The notes beneath the pieces are model-generated. The model did not search any database and was not told the DNA's origin. It was given only the letters and a program-made list of their open reading frames with translations. This document shows, piece after piece, positions 1 through 9,208 of a stretch of 64,000 bases of DNA; the first letter of the stretch is position 1, and each line of letters begins with the position of its first letter. The translations under genes were made by a program, and so were the position numbers. Source of the DNA: an uncultured Clostridia bacterium (GTDB lineage: Bacteria > Bacillota > Clostridia > Lachnospirales > CAG-274); contig CANRHR010000007.1 of assembly GCA_947630475.1 (NCBI GenBank), forward strand, positions 31,826 through 95,825, read 5' to 3'.

Positions 1-706
1 TGACGATATACAATTTATAACAGATAAAGACACAACACAAGAAGAATTTTTTCATACTTTCAATGATCTTTTTAATCTCGAAAAACAAATTATAATCTCA
101 AGCGATCGTCATCCGGACGAAATTAAGACGCTTACAGAAAGACTTCGCTCCAGATTCGCTTGTGGTCTTATAGCCGATATAAAGCCGCCGGATTTTGAAA
201 CAAGGACGGCAATAATAGAAAAAAAAGCCGAAAACTTAGGCGTTGTAATACCAAAAGAGGTTTCTCAATTTATAGCCCAATCGGTTAAATCGAATATAAG
301 AGATCTTGAAGGAGCTTTAAACAGAGTGCTTGCCTATGTAAATTTAACAAATCAGGCTCTCAATCTGGAGCTTGCTCAAGAGGCATTAAAGGATATTTTA
401 ACATCAAAAGTAAATTATCAATTAAATATAGACGCAATAAAATCAGCCGTTGCATCTCATTTTAATCTTAAACTGGAGGATATAGACAGCAGAAAAAGAA
501 CAAAGGATATAGCAGCCGCAAGGCAGGTAGCTATGTACATATGCCGTGAGCTTTTAGACGAAACGTTCGAAAATATAGGAAATAATTTTAAGAGGGATTA
601 TACAACCGTTATTTCAAACACTCAGGTTATAGAAAACAAAATAAAAGAAAATCCTGCTTTTAATCAGGAAATAACATCATTAATGGAAAAAATAAAGCAA
701 AGATAA
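1..706 (+). CDS. dnaA: Chromosomal replication initiator DnaA, C-terminal part (5' end outside window)
   Basis: DnaA binds DnaA boxes at oriC and melts the origin. Reading frame 2 is open from the first base and begins at the Walker B segment DDIQFI, so the N-terminal domain, linker and Walker A lie outside the window. The rest of the AAA+ domain follows, with the sensor-II-like stretch SNIRDLEGALNRV, and then domain IV, the DNA-binding helix-turn-helix. The DnaA signature is visible as KDIAAARQVAMYICREL and the box-contacting loop as KRDYTTVI; the usual GGRDHTTV form is slightly altered here (NFKRDYTTV). The gene is followed by the presumptive oriC and by dnaN on the same strand. Identity is secure; nothing can be said about the missing part. 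Confidence 0.97.
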   Translation, partial: DDIQFITDKDTTQEEFFHTFNDLFNLEKQIIISSDRHPDEIKTLTERLRSRFACGLIADIKPPDFETRTAIIEKKAENLGVVIPKEVSQFIAQSVKSNIRDLEGALNRVLAYVNLTNQALNLELAQEALKDILTSKVNYQLNIDAIKSAVASHFNLKLEDIDSRKRTKDIAAARQVAMYICRELLDETFENIGNNFKRDYTTVISNTQVIENKIKENPAFNQEITSLMEKIKQR

Positions 707-731
707 TACTTTAAGCTAAGGTTTTGCTATA

Positions 732-785
732 AACCATTGGTTATGAGTACGCGTCATAAACAGAGCGCTAATATTACCGATTTAT
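732..785 (+). repeat. Degenerate copy of intergenic repeat family A (in oriC spacer)
   Basis: The stretch containing GGTTATGAGTACGC and CTAATATTACCGA lines up with the right half of the other family A copies (for example 46961-47010, which reads GGCTATTAGTACGC and CTGATATTATTGA). It lies between the dnaA stop codon and the DnaA-box region. It is the most diverged copy, so the assignment is tentative. Confidence 0.45.
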
Positions 786-953
786 TCTTATTTTTTTTCG
801 TTGACAACTTGTTTGCAACAATGTTATTTAAGTGTTAATAATATATGGATATATTGTATAATATGGATAAGTAGGATAACTTATGGATAACTTATTACTT
901 ATTCTTTGATAATTTAATATTAAAATTTCCCTTTTTTTCAAGCTTTTTTTAAC

Positions 954-962
954 TTATCCACA
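954..962 (+). promoter_or_regulatory. DnaA box, perfect TTATCCACA
   Basis: Exact match to the consensus DnaA 9-mer, 9 bases upstream of the trinucleotide run. In the B. subtilis model this is the box from which DnaA is loaded onto the trio strand. Confidence 0.9.
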
Positions 963-971
963 TATTAACGC

Positions 972-989
972 TTACTACTACTACTACTA
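972..989 (+). promoter_or_regulatory. DnaA-trio array (TTA followed by five CTA)
   Basis: Six uninterrupted trinucleotides, one TTA and five CTA, read as 3'-(A/G)AT-5' on the opposite strand. This is the DnaA-trio consensus that DnaA uses to hold single-stranded DNA. They lie between the perfect DnaA box and an A/T-only stretch, the arrangement expected of a functional unwinding element. Confidence 0.85.
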
Positions 990-1032
990 CTGAAAAAAAA
1001 TAATTATATATTTTTATACAAACCGAAAGGAG

Positions 1033-1041
1033 TTATCCATA
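1033..1041 (+). promoter_or_regulatory. DnaA box (TTATCCATA) between dnaN ribosome site and start codon
   Basis: One mismatch from consensus (T for C at position 8), identical to the other near-consensus boxes in the window. It occupies the gap between the AAAGGAG ribosome site (1026-1032) and the dnaN ATG (1043). Confidence 0.6.
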
Positions 1042-1042
1042 T

Positions 1043-2155
1043 ATGAAAATAAAATGCAGCAAAGACATTCTTATATCAAATATCAACATAGTTTCAAGAG
1101 CGGTAAGCTCAAAAAGCACAATGGAAATTCTTGAATGTATACTTTTAACTGCAGACAACAAGGGATTCAGACTTATGGCAAATGATCTTGAAATGGGAAT
1201 AGAAACATCAAACATCGAAGCCGAAATAGAAGAAACGGGCTCTATAGCATTAGAAGCAAAATTCTTCTCCGAAATAATAAGAAATCTTCCCGAAGATGAT
1301 GTTTTTATAACAACGGATAAAAAAAATGTGGCTTCAATAAAAAGCGGAAAAACAGAATTTAAAATACTTGGAAGAGATTCTAAAGAATTTCCGGTTATAA
1401 CAAAAATAAAAAAAGAAAATAAATACAGCATAAACCCCGTTATATTTAAAAATATGGTAAGACAAACCGTTTTCAGCGTTTCTGTTGATGAATCAAAGCC
1501 GATATTGACGGGAGAACTTTTGGAAATAAAAAAAGAAAGCTTTAATATGGTTGCCATCGACGGCTTTAGGGTTTCATTCAGAAAAACATCATTAGATCAA
1601 GATTATGATGAAAAAAGCGTGGTTGTTCCTGCAAAGGCTCTCTCTGAAATAAGCAGGATACTGACAGACAAAGATGACGCAATGTTTAATATATATTTTA
1701 CGGACAATCAAATTTTATTTGAGCTTGACAGCTGTATAATGATTGCAAGGCTGCTTGAGGGAGATTTTATAAAATATGAACAGATCTTTCCCGAAGATTA
1801 TACAACAAAAATAGAAATAGACAGGCTTAAGCTTTTAAGGAGCATCGAAAGAGCCTCGCTTATTTCAAAAGATAACAAAAAAACTCCCGTTAAGCTTAAA
1901 ATAGATAATGACGGAAAGGTTACAATTACTTCAAATACAGATATAAGCAATTCATACGAAGAAATTCAATCAGAAATTGAAGGAAAAGAAATTAATATAG
2001 CTTTCAATCCAAAATATCTTATAGATGCTCTTAAAGCTATTGATGAAAGCAATATTTTCATACAATTTATAACAGATCTCAGCCCATGCATTATAAAGGG
2101 CGTTGAAGATGAAAGTTATAAATATTTGATACTTCCGCTTAAGCTTAAAAATTAA
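1043..2155 (+). CDS. dnaN: DNA polymerase III subunit beta (sliding clamp)
   Basis: DnaN forms the ring-shaped dimer that tethers DNA polymerase III and other replication and repair proteins to DNA. The 370-residue length matches the family. The three clamp domains can be followed from MKIKCSKDIL through a middle part containing VSVDESKPILTGELLEI to the C-terminal YKYLILPLKL, which corresponds to the conserved clamp-loader and peptide-binding pocket end (usually YLIMPMRL). The ATG is preceded by AAAGGAG at 1026-1032. It follows oriC directly, as is normal in Firmicutes, and ends before a repeat- and terminator-containing spacer. Confidence 0.97.
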   Translation: MKIKCSKDILISNINIVSRAVSSKSTMEILECILLTADNKGFRLMANDLEMGIETSNIEAEIEETGSIALEAKFFSEIIRNLPEDDVFITTDKKNVASIKSGKTEFKILGRDSKEFPVITKIKKENKYSINPVIFKNMVRQTVFSVSVDESKPILTGELLEIKKESFNMVAIDGFRVSFRKTSLDQDYDEKSVVVPAKALSEISRILTDKDDAMFNIYFTDNQILFELDSCIMIARLLEGDFIKYEQIFPEDYTTKIEIDRLKLLRSIERASLISKDNKKTPVKLKIDNDGKVTITSNTDISNSYEEIQSEIEGKEINIAFNPKYLIDALKAIDESNIFIQFITDLSPCIIKGVEDESYKYLILPLKLKN

Positions 2156-2170
2156 TAATTTTTATTATTT

Positions 2171-2232
2171 AACGACGGCTTCTGACTGCCCCGTCTCTTA
2201 GGTCTTAGGCGGGGCTTACTCAGTCGATAAAA
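2171..2232 (+). repeat. Intergenic repeat family A, partial copy
   Basis: Contains CGACGGCTTCTGAC at the left and GGCTTACTCAGTCGATAAA at the right. Both blocks recur in the same order at 19257-19355 and in reverse at 58095-58155. The centre holds CTTAGGCGGGG, part of the family's GCC/GGC hairpin. Confidence 0.75.
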
Positions 2233-2239
2233 CTAAGGA

Positions 2240-2280
2240 ACTGAAGATTTTAAGTCCGAACGGGCTTTTTCGACACTCAG
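2240..2280 (+). repeat. Intergenic repeat family B, truncated copy
   Basis: AAGTCCGAACGGGCTTTTTCGACACT matches the right end of the family B copy at 43869-43897 and forms a short stem (AAGTCC/GGGCTT, one G-U pair) followed by five T residues, so it may also act as a weak terminator after dnaN. Confidence 0.55.
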
Positions 2281-2313
2281 AAGGAAATGCTTGCATTTCC
2301 TTTATTTTTTTAT
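2281..2313 (+). terminator. Intrinsic terminator after dnaN
   Basis: Perfect 9-bp stem AAGGAAATG/CATTTCCTT with a CTTG loop, followed by a run of T (TATTTTTTT). It lies between dnaN and yaaA. Confidence 0.8.
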
Positions 2314-2356
2314 AAATGCAGATATCATTTTGTTAATACAATAAAGGAGATTATTC

Positions 2357-2569
2357 ATGAATAAAATAAAAATAAAAACCGAATATATAAAGCTTCAGCA
2401 GCTTTTAAAATTGGCAAATGTTGTATCTCAAGGCTCCGACGCCAAGCTTATTATTGCCGACGGAGGCATAAAGGTAAACGGAGAAATTGTATCTCAGAGA
2501 GGAAAAAAGATATATCCCGGAGATGTTGTGCAGTGTCCGAATGATGTATATATTGAAGTTACCGATTAA
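2357..2569 (+). CDS. yaaA: S4-domain RNA-binding protein YaaA
   Basis: A 70-residue protein that is essentially one S4 RNA-binding domain: YIKLQQLLKLANVVSQGSDAK, then the glycine-rich GGIKVNGEIVSQRGKKIYPGD, matching the S4 hairpin. In B. subtilis yaaA sits between dnaN and recF, exactly as here, and is linked to ribosome assembly. The start ATG has an AAAGGAG site 7 bases upstream. It is 20 bases from recF and probably cotranscribed with it. Family membership is clear; the precise RNA target cannot be read from the sequence. Confidence 0.92.
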   Translation: MNKIKIKTEYIKLQQLLKLANVVSQGSDAKLIIADGGIKVNGEIVSQRGKKIYPGDVVQCPNDVYIEVTD

Positions 2570-2589
2570 ATGTAAAAAAAGGTGAAAAA

Positions 2590-3684
2590 ATGTTTATAAA
2601 CAGGCTTTGCTTAAAAAATTACAGAAATATCGATTTTGCAGATTTGAAATTAAAAGATGGAGTTAATGTTTTTTATGGAAACAACGGAAACGGAAAAACA
2701 AATCTTTTGGAATCTGTTTATATGTGTTCTACCGGAAGAAGCCATAGGACTCATAATGACAGAGAGCTTATAGGCTTTAATCATGAAGCGGCACATATTC
2801 AAATTTATATAAATAAAAAAAATATAACAGACAGAATTGATATTCACTTAAAAAAAGATAAAAAAAAAGGAGCAGCCGTTAATAATTTGCCTATAACAAA
2901 GCTTGGCGAACTTTTTGGTGTTTTAAATACAGTAATATTCACTCCCGAAGATTTGGCTCTTATTAAATCAGGGCCTTCCGAAAGGAGAAGATTTATGGAT
3001 ATAGAACTTTGTCAGATAAGCAATGTCTATTATTATGAGCTTCAGCAATATTACAAAGTATTGAAGCAAAGAAATAATTTGTTAAAAATACTTCAAAAAG
3101 ATAATAAATTAATAGATACAATATTTGTTTGGGATGAACAGCTTGTAAACTTTGGAGAGAAAATTATAAAAAAAAGAGAAAATTTTATAAATGCCATAAA
3201 TAAAATATCCTCAAAAATTTACAAAGATATAACAGGCGGCGAAGAAAGGCTTGATATTTTATATAAAAAAAATGTTTCCGAAAACGAATTTAAAAACAAA
3301 ATAAAAAAAAATACAGAAAAGGATATATTTCTTGGTTCTACATCATACGGTCCTCATAAAGATGATATATTTTTTTTAATAAATAAAATGAATGCAAAAG
3401 AATATGGCTCTCAGGGCCAGCAGAGATGCGCCGTTCTTTCCGCAAAGCTTGCCGAAATTGAGCTTATAAAAGCAAGAATGAACAGACGTCCTGTGCTTTT
3501 GCTTGATGATGTTCTATCGGAGCTTGATAAAAAAAGACAAAATTATCTTATAAGAAGCGTTAAAAACATACAAACAATAATTACTTGCACTCATATTGAT
3601 GATATAATAGAAAAAATGGCTGATAACTCAAACTTTTTTTATGTTGAAAAAGGAAATATCGTTTCTATGGATAAAAAGCTTTAA
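2590..3684 (+). CDS. recF: DNA replication and repair protein RecF
   Basis: RecF is an SMC-like ATPase that helps load RecA at single-stranded gaps. Its 364 residues match the family. Walker A is YGNNGNGKTNLLES near residue 30-43. The ABC-type signature is YGSQGQQRCAVLSAKLAE near residue 277. Walker B is PVLLLDDVLSELD near residue 300. The weak AAAGGTG ribosome site precedes the ATG. It lies in the usual place between yaaA and remB/gyrB. Nothing unusual was seen. Confidence 0.96.
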   Translation: MFINRLCLKNYRNIDFADLKLKDGVNVFYGNNGNGKTNLLESVYMCSTGRSHRTHNDRELIGFNHEAAHIQIYINKKNITDRIDIHLKKDKKKGAAVNNLPITKLGELFGVLNTVIFTPEDLALIKSGPSERRRFMDIELCQISNVYYYELQQYYKVLKQRNNLLKILQKDNKLIDTIFVWDEQLVNFGEKIIKKRENFINAINKISSKIYKDITGGEERLDILYKKNVSENEFKNKIKKNTEKDIFLGSTSYGPHKDDIFFLINKMNAKEYGSQGQQRCAVLSAKLAEIELIKARMNRRPVLLLDDVLSELDKKRQNYLIRSVKNIQTIITCTHIDDIIEKMADNSNFFYVEKGNIVSMDKKL

Positions 3685-3696
3685 AAATCATTTAAC

Positions 3697-3735
3697 CTAA
3701 GCCGTCGGTTATGGGTACTTACGAATATCATTGAC
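3697..3735 (+). repeat. Intergenic repeat family A, right-end fragment
   Basis: AAGCCGTCGGTTATGGGTAC followed by TTACGAATATCATTGAC matches the right half of other copies (59101-59131, 58147-58192), including the CGAATATCATTG end. Confidence 0.75.
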
Positions 3736-3857
3736 TTTTTATGCACAAAAATTAAAAACATTAAAATTTTTCTGTTAAAAATTTGAAATTTATGGTATAA
3801 TCTTAATATTGCAATAAATTTTCAATATTCTTTTTGGATTCATTCGGAGTGATTTTT

Positions 3858-4109
3858 ATGTTTTTAAAAATTGCAGATGGATTTGAAATTTCTATTGAAG
3901 ATATAATTTGTATCATCAATATCAATTCAAAAACTAACGAAGATGAGATAAACAAAGAATTTATTTTAAATAATAAAAAAATAATAAGACTTTGTGATAA
4001 AAATATACGTTCGGCTGTTGTTGCAAAAATCAATGACAATATAAAAATTTATCTTTCTTCTTATTCAGTTTCTTCAATAGAAAAATCATATCGCAAAAAG
4101 TTTTTATAA
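3858..4109 (+). CDS. remB: RemB/YaaB-like small regulator (DUF370 family)
   Basis: An 83-residue DUF370-type protein starting [12 protein letters not shown]. In B. subtilis the homologue RemB (YaaB) lies between recF and gyrB, as here; its paralogue RemA is a DNA-binding activator of biofilm-matrix genes. A longer reading from an upstream codon is possible, but ATG 3858 is preferred because GGAG lies 7-8 bases before it and because the family begins at this point. It has the usual features, an Ile-rich N-terminal strand region and a polar C-terminus with KSYRKKFL. It is followed by gyrB after 34 bases. Function in this organism is inferred from synteny. Confidence 0.85.
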   Translation: MFLKIADGFEISIEDIICIININSKTNEDEINKEFILNNKKIIRLCDKNIRSAVVAKINDNIKIYLSSYSVSSIEKSYRKKFL

Positions 4110-4143
4110 TATATTTGCTGTTTGTTGTAAAGGAGAATTGTTA

Positions 4144-6054
4144 ATGGCGCCTGAATATAATGAAAACCAAATTCAGATTCTTGAGGGTCTTGAGGCTGTA
4201 AGAAAAAGACCCGGTATGTATATAGGCTCAACCTCGGCAAGGGGACTTCATCATCTTGTTTATGAGATTGTGGATAATTCCGTTGACGAGGCTCTTGCCG
4301 GATATTGCAATTATATTGAGGTATGTATAAAACCGGGAAATGTAATATCTGTTAAGGATAACGGAAGAGGTATTCCGGTAGGAATACATCCTCAAAAGGG
4401 CATCCCTGCGGTTGAGGTTGTTTTTACAGTGCTTCATGCCGGAGGAAAATTCGGCGGCGGAGGATATAAAGTATCCGGAGGTCTGCACGGCGTAGGCGCT
4501 TCGGTTGTAAATGCCTTAAGCGAATGGCTTACGGTTAAAATCTACCATCAGGGTGATATTTATGAACAGCATTACCAAAGAGGCGATGCTATGGATAAGC
4601 TTGCAATAACAGGCAAATGCGACCCCGATGCTACCGGAACATATATCGAGTTTATGCCCGATTCGGAAATTTTTGATGAAATTGTTTTCAGCTTCGATAT
4701 CTTAAAGCAGCATCTTCAGGAAACGGCTTTTTTGACAAAAGGGCTTAAAATTAAATTGACAGATGAAAGAGATCCTCAAAATATTTTAGAAAAGACATAT
4801 CATTATGAGGGAGGAATAAAAGAATTTGTTCAGTATATGAATAAAAACAAATCCCCTGTTTATAATGAAATTTTTTACTGTGAAGGCAGTAAAGATGATA
4901 TTATTGTGGAAATTTCTTTCCAGCATAATGATGGATTTATAGAAAACTGCTATTCTTATGTAAACAATATAAACACAACAGATGGCGGTACCCATGTTCA
5001 GGGCTTTAGGACAGCGCTGACAAAAACTTTAAACGAATACGGCAAAAAGTTTTCTCTTTTAAAAGAAAATGAAAAGCTTGCCGGAGAGGATATAAGAGAG
5101 GGTCTTACATCTGTTATAAGCATTAAAATAAGCGAGCCTCAGTTTGAGGGCCAAACAAAAACAAAGCTTGGAAACAGTGAGGCTGCAAATGCGGTTTTAA
5201 GCGTTCTTCAAGAAAAATTAACGTACTTTCTTGAAGAAAATCCTTCGATTGCAAAGCTTATATTTGAAAAAGCTACCCTTGCTTCAAGGGCAAGAGAGGC
5301 GGCAAAAAAAGCAAGAGAGCTTGTAAGAAGAAAATCAGCGCTTGAAACTACAAGGCTTCCCGGAAAGCTTACGGATTGTTCAGAAAAGGATCCTTCCAAA
5401 TGTGAAATATATATAGTTGAGGGTAATTCAGCAGGAGGCTCCGCAGTTGATGCAAGAACCTCCAAAACGCAGGCTATTTTGCCGCTGAGAGGAAAAATTT
5501 TAAACGTTGAAAAGGCAAGGCTTGACAGGATTTTGGGCAACGAAGAAATCAGATCTATGATTACTGCCTTTGGTACGGGTATCCATGAGGAGTTTGATAT
5601 ATCAAAACTTAGGTATCACAAAATAATACTTATGACAGATGCCGATGTTGACGGGGCTCATATAACAACGCTTCTTCTTACGTTTATTTTTAGATTTATG
5701 ACGCCGCTTATAGAGGAGGGCTATGTTTATCTTGCCCAGCCGCCATTGTTTAAGCTTGAAAAGGGAAACGAAAAATACTATGCCTACAGTGATGAACAAA
5801 GAGATGAAATTATAGAAAAAATAGGCATGGACGGAATGAAACCTATTCAGCGTTACAAAGGCTTGGGTGAAATGGATCCTATTCAGCTTTGGGAAACAAC
5901 TATGGATCCTCAAACAAGGACTCTTGTTCAAGTTACTGTGGAGGATGCAAGGCTTGCCGATGAGATATTCGACCAGCTTATGGGTGATAATGTTGAGCCA
6001 AGAAGAGTTTTTATACACGAAAATGCAAAATTTGTAAAAAATCTCGATATATAA
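4144..6054 (+). CDS. gyrB: DNA gyrase subunit B
   Basis: GyrB is the ATPase subunit of gyrase, which introduces negative supercoils. The protein has about 636 residues. Visible landmarks are [18 protein letters not shown] and VDEALAG in the GHKL ATPase domain, [15 protein letters not shown], the TOPRIM segment [14 protein letters not shown], the metal-binding DADVDGAHI, and [20 protein letters not shown] near the C-terminus, as in type II bacterial enzymes. The ATG at 4144 is chosen because AAAGGAG at 4129-4135 is correctly spaced for it, rather than the TTG two codons upstream. gyrA follows after a 129-base spacer containing a hairpin. Confidence 0.97.
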   Translation: MAPEYNENQIQILEGLEAVRKRPGMYIGSTSARGLHHLVYEIVDNSVDEALAGYCNYIEVCIKPGNVISVKDNGRGIPVGIHPQKGIPAVEVVFTVLHAGGKFGGGGYKVSGGLHGVGASVVNALSEWLTVKIYHQGDIYEQHYQRGDAMDKLAITGKCDPDATGTYIEFMPDSEIFDEIVFSFDILKQHLQETAFLTKGLKIKLTDERDPQNILEKTYHYEGGIKEFVQYMNKNKSPVYNEIFYCEGSKDDIIVEISFQHNDGFIENCYSYVNNINTTDGGTHVQGFRTALTKTLNEYGKKFSLLKENEKLAGEDIREGLTSVISIKISEPQFEGQTKTKLGNSEAANAVLSVLQEKLTYFLEENPSIAKLIFEKATLASRAREAAKKARELVRRKSALETTRLPGKLTDCSEKDPSKCEIYIVEGNSAGGSAVDARTSKTQAILPLRGKILNVEKARLDRILGNEEIRSMITAFGTGIHEEFDISKLRYHKIILMTDADVDGAHITTLLLTFIFRFMTPLIEEGYVYLAQPPLFKLEKGNEKYYAYSDEQRDEIIEKIGMDGMKPIQRYKGLGEMDPIQLWETTMDPQTRTLVQVTVEDARLADEIFDQLMGDNVEPRRVFIHENAKFVKNLDI

Positions 6055-6115
6055 AAATTTTTCTTTTATCAATAAGCGATGCTCCCGTTAAAGACGGAGC
6101 TGTAATATTGATTTT

Positions 6116-6153
6116 ACATAAAATGCAGCCTATCAGGCGTCGGCATTTTATGT
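6116..6153 (+). terminator. Perfect 11-bp inverted repeat between gyrB and gyrA
   Basis: ACATAAAATGC pairs with GCATTTTATGT across a 16-base loop. No T-run follows, so this is more likely a processing or regulatory hairpin in the gyrA leader than a terminator. A supercoiling-responsive role is only a guess. Confidence 0.35.
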
Positions 6154-6183
6154 GAATGGCTTAGATGGAAAGGATATATAAAT

Positions 6184-8661
6184 ATGCAGGAAAATCAGAC
6201 AGATAAAATAGTTCAGGTTGAAATTTCAGACGAAATGCGCAGATCATACATAGATTACGCAATGAGTGTTATAGTTTCAAGGGCGCTGCCTGATGTAAGG
6301 GACGGCTTAAAGCCTGTTCACAGAAGAATTTTATACGCAATGAACGAGCTTAATCTCGACCCCGATAAGGCATATAAAAAATGCGCCCGTATAGTGGGTG
6401 ATACAATGGGTAAATATCACCCTCACGGAGATGCCGCAATTTATGATGCTCTTGTTCGTTTGGCACAGGATTTTTCGATGAGATATACCCTTGTCGACGG
6501 GCATGGAAATTTTGGAAATATTGACGGTTATCCGGCTGCCGCACAGAGATATACAGAAGCAAGGCTAGATAAAATAGCTATGGCTATGCTTGCGGATATA
6601 GAAAAGGATACGGTTGATTTTACAGATAATTATGACGGCGAATTTAAAGAGCCTTCAATACTTCCCTCAAGATTTCCCAATCTTCTTGTAAACGGTTCTT
6701 CGGGAATTGCCGTAGGTATGGCTACAAATATTCCGCCTCATAATTTAACCGAAACGATAAATGCTCTTGTAAAAATTATAGATAATTATATAAACGAGGG
6801 CAGAGAAACCCAAATAGATGAAATTACAGAAATTATAAAAGGCCCCGATTTTCCAACAGGCGCAACAATTTTAGGAAAGCTTGGAATAAATAATGCCTAC
6901 AGGACGGGCAGAGGAAAAATAAAGCTTAGGGCATCCGCTGAAATCGAGTCTATGCCAAACGGTAAGGAAAGAATTATTGTTACCGAAATTCCTTATCAGG
7001 TAAATAAGGCTAAAATGATAGAAAGAATAGCCGAGCTTGTCAAAGAAAAGAAAATAGAAGGAATTTCTGATATTAATGATGAAACCGACAGAGAAGCAGG
7101 AATAAAAATTGTTATAGAATGTAAAAAAGATTCCAATGCCGGCGTAATACTTAATAAGCTTTATAAATATTCTCAGCTTCAGGAAAGCTACTCTATAAAT
7201 TTTCTCGCTATAGTTAAGGGCGAGCCAAAGGTATTAAATCTTAAGCAGATACTTGATTATTACCTTGAGCATCAGCAGGAGGTTGTAACAAGAAGAACAA
7301 GATTCGATCTTAATAAAGCTCTTAACAGGGCTCACATAGTGGAAGGATTTTTAAAAGCTCTTGATGCTATAGATGAGGTTATAAATATAATACGCTCATC
7401 AAGAACAACAAACGAGGCTAAGCAAAGGCTTGTCGAAAGATTTGGCTTTACAGATGTTCAGGTAAATGCTATCGTTGAGATGAGATTGAGAGCGTTAACG
7501 GGCCTTGAAAGAGAAAGGCTTGAAAATGAATACGAAAATCTCAGAAAATTTATACAGGAAATGCAGGCTATACTTGATGATAAAAATAAGCTTTTTGCCG
7601 TTATAAAAAAAGAACTCGAAGAAATAAGGGATAAATATGGCGATGAAAGAAAAACAAAAATTGTTAGGGATATGGGAGATATCGACATTGAGGATTTAAT
7701 TGAAGATGAAACAAGCGTTATAACCTTAACTCATCTTAATTATATAAAGCGTATTCCTCTTTCAACCTACAAAAGCCAAAACAGAGGCGGAAAAGGCGTT
7801 GTCGGAATGCAGACAAGAGAAGAAGATTTTGTTGAAAATCTCTTCCTAAGCAGCAATCACAGCCATATTTTGTTTTTTACAAATAAGGGCAAGGTTTACA
7901 GAACAAAGGCATATGAAATACCCGAGGCGGGAAGAACGGCTAAAGGTACTCCTATAGTTAACCTTATACAAGTTGAAAACGGAGAAAAAATTACTGCCGT
8001 TATACCTATTAAAAATTATGATGATGACAGCTGCCTTATGATGGCGACAAAAAGCGGAATCATCAAAAAAACCAAGGCTTCGATGTTTTCAAACATAAGA
8101 AAAATAGGTATTATTGCCGTTAATCTTAAAAATGATGATGAGCTTATATCCGTAAAAATGACAGACGGAAATAAAGATATTCTTGTTGTTACAAAATTGG
8201 GAATGGCAATAAGATTTAATGAAAATAATTTAAGAGATGTCAGCAGAACGGCTATGGGCGTAAAATCCATAACGCTTAAAAATAATGACGAGGTTGTTGC
8301 CGCAGAGGTTATTGAAGAAAATTCAAAGGTGCTTATAGTAAGTGAAAACGGCTATGGAAAATGTACTCAAACCGATGAATTCAGAACCCAGATGAGGGGC
8401 GGAATGGGATTAAAATCCTACAAGATAACCGAAAAAACAGGAAACGTTATAGATGCAAAAATGGTAAATGAAAATGAAGAGCTTATAATGGTTACATCTG
8501 AGGGCGTAGTTATAAGAATCAGAGTAAGCGATATTTCAACTACCGGAAGGGTTGCCCAAGGAGTTAAGCTGATTAATGTTGATGATGATGTTAAGGTTAT
8601 GAGCGTTGCCAAAATAAGCCAAGATGAAATTGAAGATTCTGAAAGCGGCAGTGAAGAATAA
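6184..8661 (+). CDS. gyrA: DNA gyrase subunit A
   Basis: GyrA is the DNA-cleaving subunit of gyrase; it forms the heterotetramer with GyrB. Its 825 residues match the family. The start [19 protein letters not shown] leads into the winged-helix domain with [14 protein letters not shown]; the quinolone-resistance region reads [19 protein letters not shown], which keeps the usual polar GDAAIYD pattern; the catalytic tyrosine is in [10 protein letters not shown]. The C-terminal beta-pinwheel domain contains a GyrA box in the form QNRGGKG (consensus QRRGGKG) near residue 534 and ends in an acidic tail. A GGAAAGGA ribosome site precedes the ATG. A strong hairpin follows the stop codon. Confidence 0.97.
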   Translation: MQENQTDKIVQVEISDEMRRSYIDYAMSVIVSRALPDVRDGLKPVHRRILYAMNELNLDPDKAYKKCARIVGDTMGKYHPHGDAAIYDALVRLAQDFSMRYTLVDGHGNFGNIDGYPAAAQRYTEARLDKIAMAMLADIEKDTVDFTDNYDGEFKEPSILPSRFPNLLVNGSSGIAVGMATNIPPHNLTETINALVKIIDNYINEGRETQIDEITEIIKGPDFPTGATILGKLGINNAYRTGRGKIKLRASAEIESMPNGKERIIVTEIPYQVNKAKMIERIAELVKEKKIEGISDINDETDREAGIKIVIECKKDSNAGVILNKLYKYSQLQESYSINFLAIVKGEPKVLNLKQILDYYLEHQQEVVTRRTRFDLNKALNRAHIVEGFLKALDAIDEVINIIRSSRTTNEAKQRLVERFGFTDVQVNAIVEMRLRALTGLERERLENEYENLRKFIQEMQAILDDKNKLFAVIKKELEEIRDKYGDERKTKIVRDMGDIDIEDLIEDETSVITLTHLNYIKRIPLSTYKSQNRGGKGVVGMQTREEDFVENLFLSSNHSHILFFTNKGKVYRTKAYEIPEAGRTAKGTPIVNLIQVENGEKITAVIPIKNYDDDSCLMMATKSGIIKKTKASMFSNIRKIGIIAVNLKNDDELISVKMTDGNKDILVVTKLGMAIRFNENNLRDVSRTAMGVKSITLKNNDEVVAAEVIEENSKVLIVSENGYGKCTQTDEFRTQMRGGMGLKSYKITEKTGNVIDAKMVNENEELIMVTSEGVVIRIRVSDISTTGRVAQGVKLINVDDDVKVMSVAKISQDEIEDSESGSEE

Positions 8662-8680
8662 TTTTTAACAGCTTAAAAAT

Positions 8681-8722
8681 ACTTTTCGGCGAAAATTGTT
8701 TGCGCCGAAAAGTACGGTTTTA
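8681..8722 (+). terminator. Probable terminator after gyrA
   Basis: Perfect 11-bp stem ACTTTTCGGCG/CGCCGAAAAGT with an 11-base loop, followed by the T-containing ACGGTTTT. The U-tract is short, so termination may be partial. Confidence 0.6.
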
Positions 8723-8780
8723 CCAATGTTACAAACATATTACAAATACGGTAAAAATCATATATTGAAGATAAAAAAAC

Positions 8781-8809
8781 TTGACTTAAAAACTAATATT
8801 TAATATAAT
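8781..8809 (+). promoter_or_regulatory. Strong sigma-A-type promoter for rpmH
   Basis: TTGACT at 8781-8786, a 17-base spacer and a perfect TATAAT at 8804-8809. The transcript would carry a leader of about 125 bases before rpmH. A second weaker TTATACT lies near 8878. A strong promoter here fits a ribosomal-protein gene. Confidence 0.85.
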
Positions 8810-8940
8810 TGAAACAGTGCTACCGTGATTTCACCGGCTATATACAATCGGTTGGTAGACAAAAACAACAGTTTGTGTTATACTTGCACAGATTAAAAAT
8901 TTGCAGGCAAGAAATATAATTATAAGGAGGCGCTTTTATT

Positions 8941-9075
8941 ATGAAGATGACATATCAGCCTAAAAAAAGACAGAGAAGCAAGGTTCATGGCTTCAGAAAA
9001 AGAATGAGAACGGCTAATGGCAGAAAGGTCATATCAAGAAGACGCAGAAAAGGCAGAAAGGCTTTAACAGCTTAA
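8941..9075 (+). CDS. rpmH: 50S ribosomal protein L34
   Basis: A 44-residue, very basic protein, [18 protein letters not shown] and onward to [12 protein letters not shown]. Length and sequence are those of bacterial L34. The ATG follows a strong AAGGAGG site (8924-8930). It heads the rpmH-rnpA-yidD-yidC-jag cluster. In most Firmicutes this cluster lies on the other side of dnaA and is transcribed away from it; here it lies downstream of gyrA on the same strand. Confidence 0.97.
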   Translation: MKMTYQPKKRQRSKVHGFRKRMRTANGRKVISRRRRKGRKALTA

Positions 9076-9150
9076 TAATCAGTCAAAGTCTGAATTTATT
9101 TTTAAGGCATAAATTAAAATAAACCTATACATTGTTTTTGTGCGTGTTTT

Positions 9151-9176
9151 GCCCGCTTTTAGTGGGCTTTTGTTTT
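9151..9176 (+). terminator. Terminator or attenuator between rpmH and rnpA
   Basis: GCCCGC pairs with GTGGGC (one G-U pair) around a 5-base loop, followed by a T-rich TTTTGTTTT. This position would let rpmH be expressed at a higher level than rnpA from one promoter. Confidence 0.7.
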
Positions 9177-9208
9177 ATAAAATTAAGCGGCTTTAAGGGT
9201 GGATCATT

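Larger units (their letters stand above)
707..1042. other. oriC: Probable replication origin oriC (dnaA-dnaN spacer)
   Basis: This 336-bp gene-free spacer has the composition and motifs of a Firmicute origin. A perfect DnaA box TTATCCACA lies at 954-962. Inverted near-boxes (TATGGATAA, the complement of TTATCCATA) lie at 862-870 and 882-890, and a direct TTATCCATA at 1033-1041. Just downstream of the perfect box is a run of CTA trinucleotides (972-989), then an A/T-only stretch at about 993-1018. Box, trios and AT-rich duplex in this order form the basal unwinding element described in Bacillus subtilis. The left part carries a degenerate intergenic repeat. A TTGACA at 801 and a TATAAT at 857 could belong to dnaN promoters but are not a well-spaced pair. 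Confidence 0.85.

Noticed and set aside
5602..6072. 156-codon antisense frame opposite gyrB
   Set aside because: It is a shadow of gyrB; no ribosome site or family resemblance.
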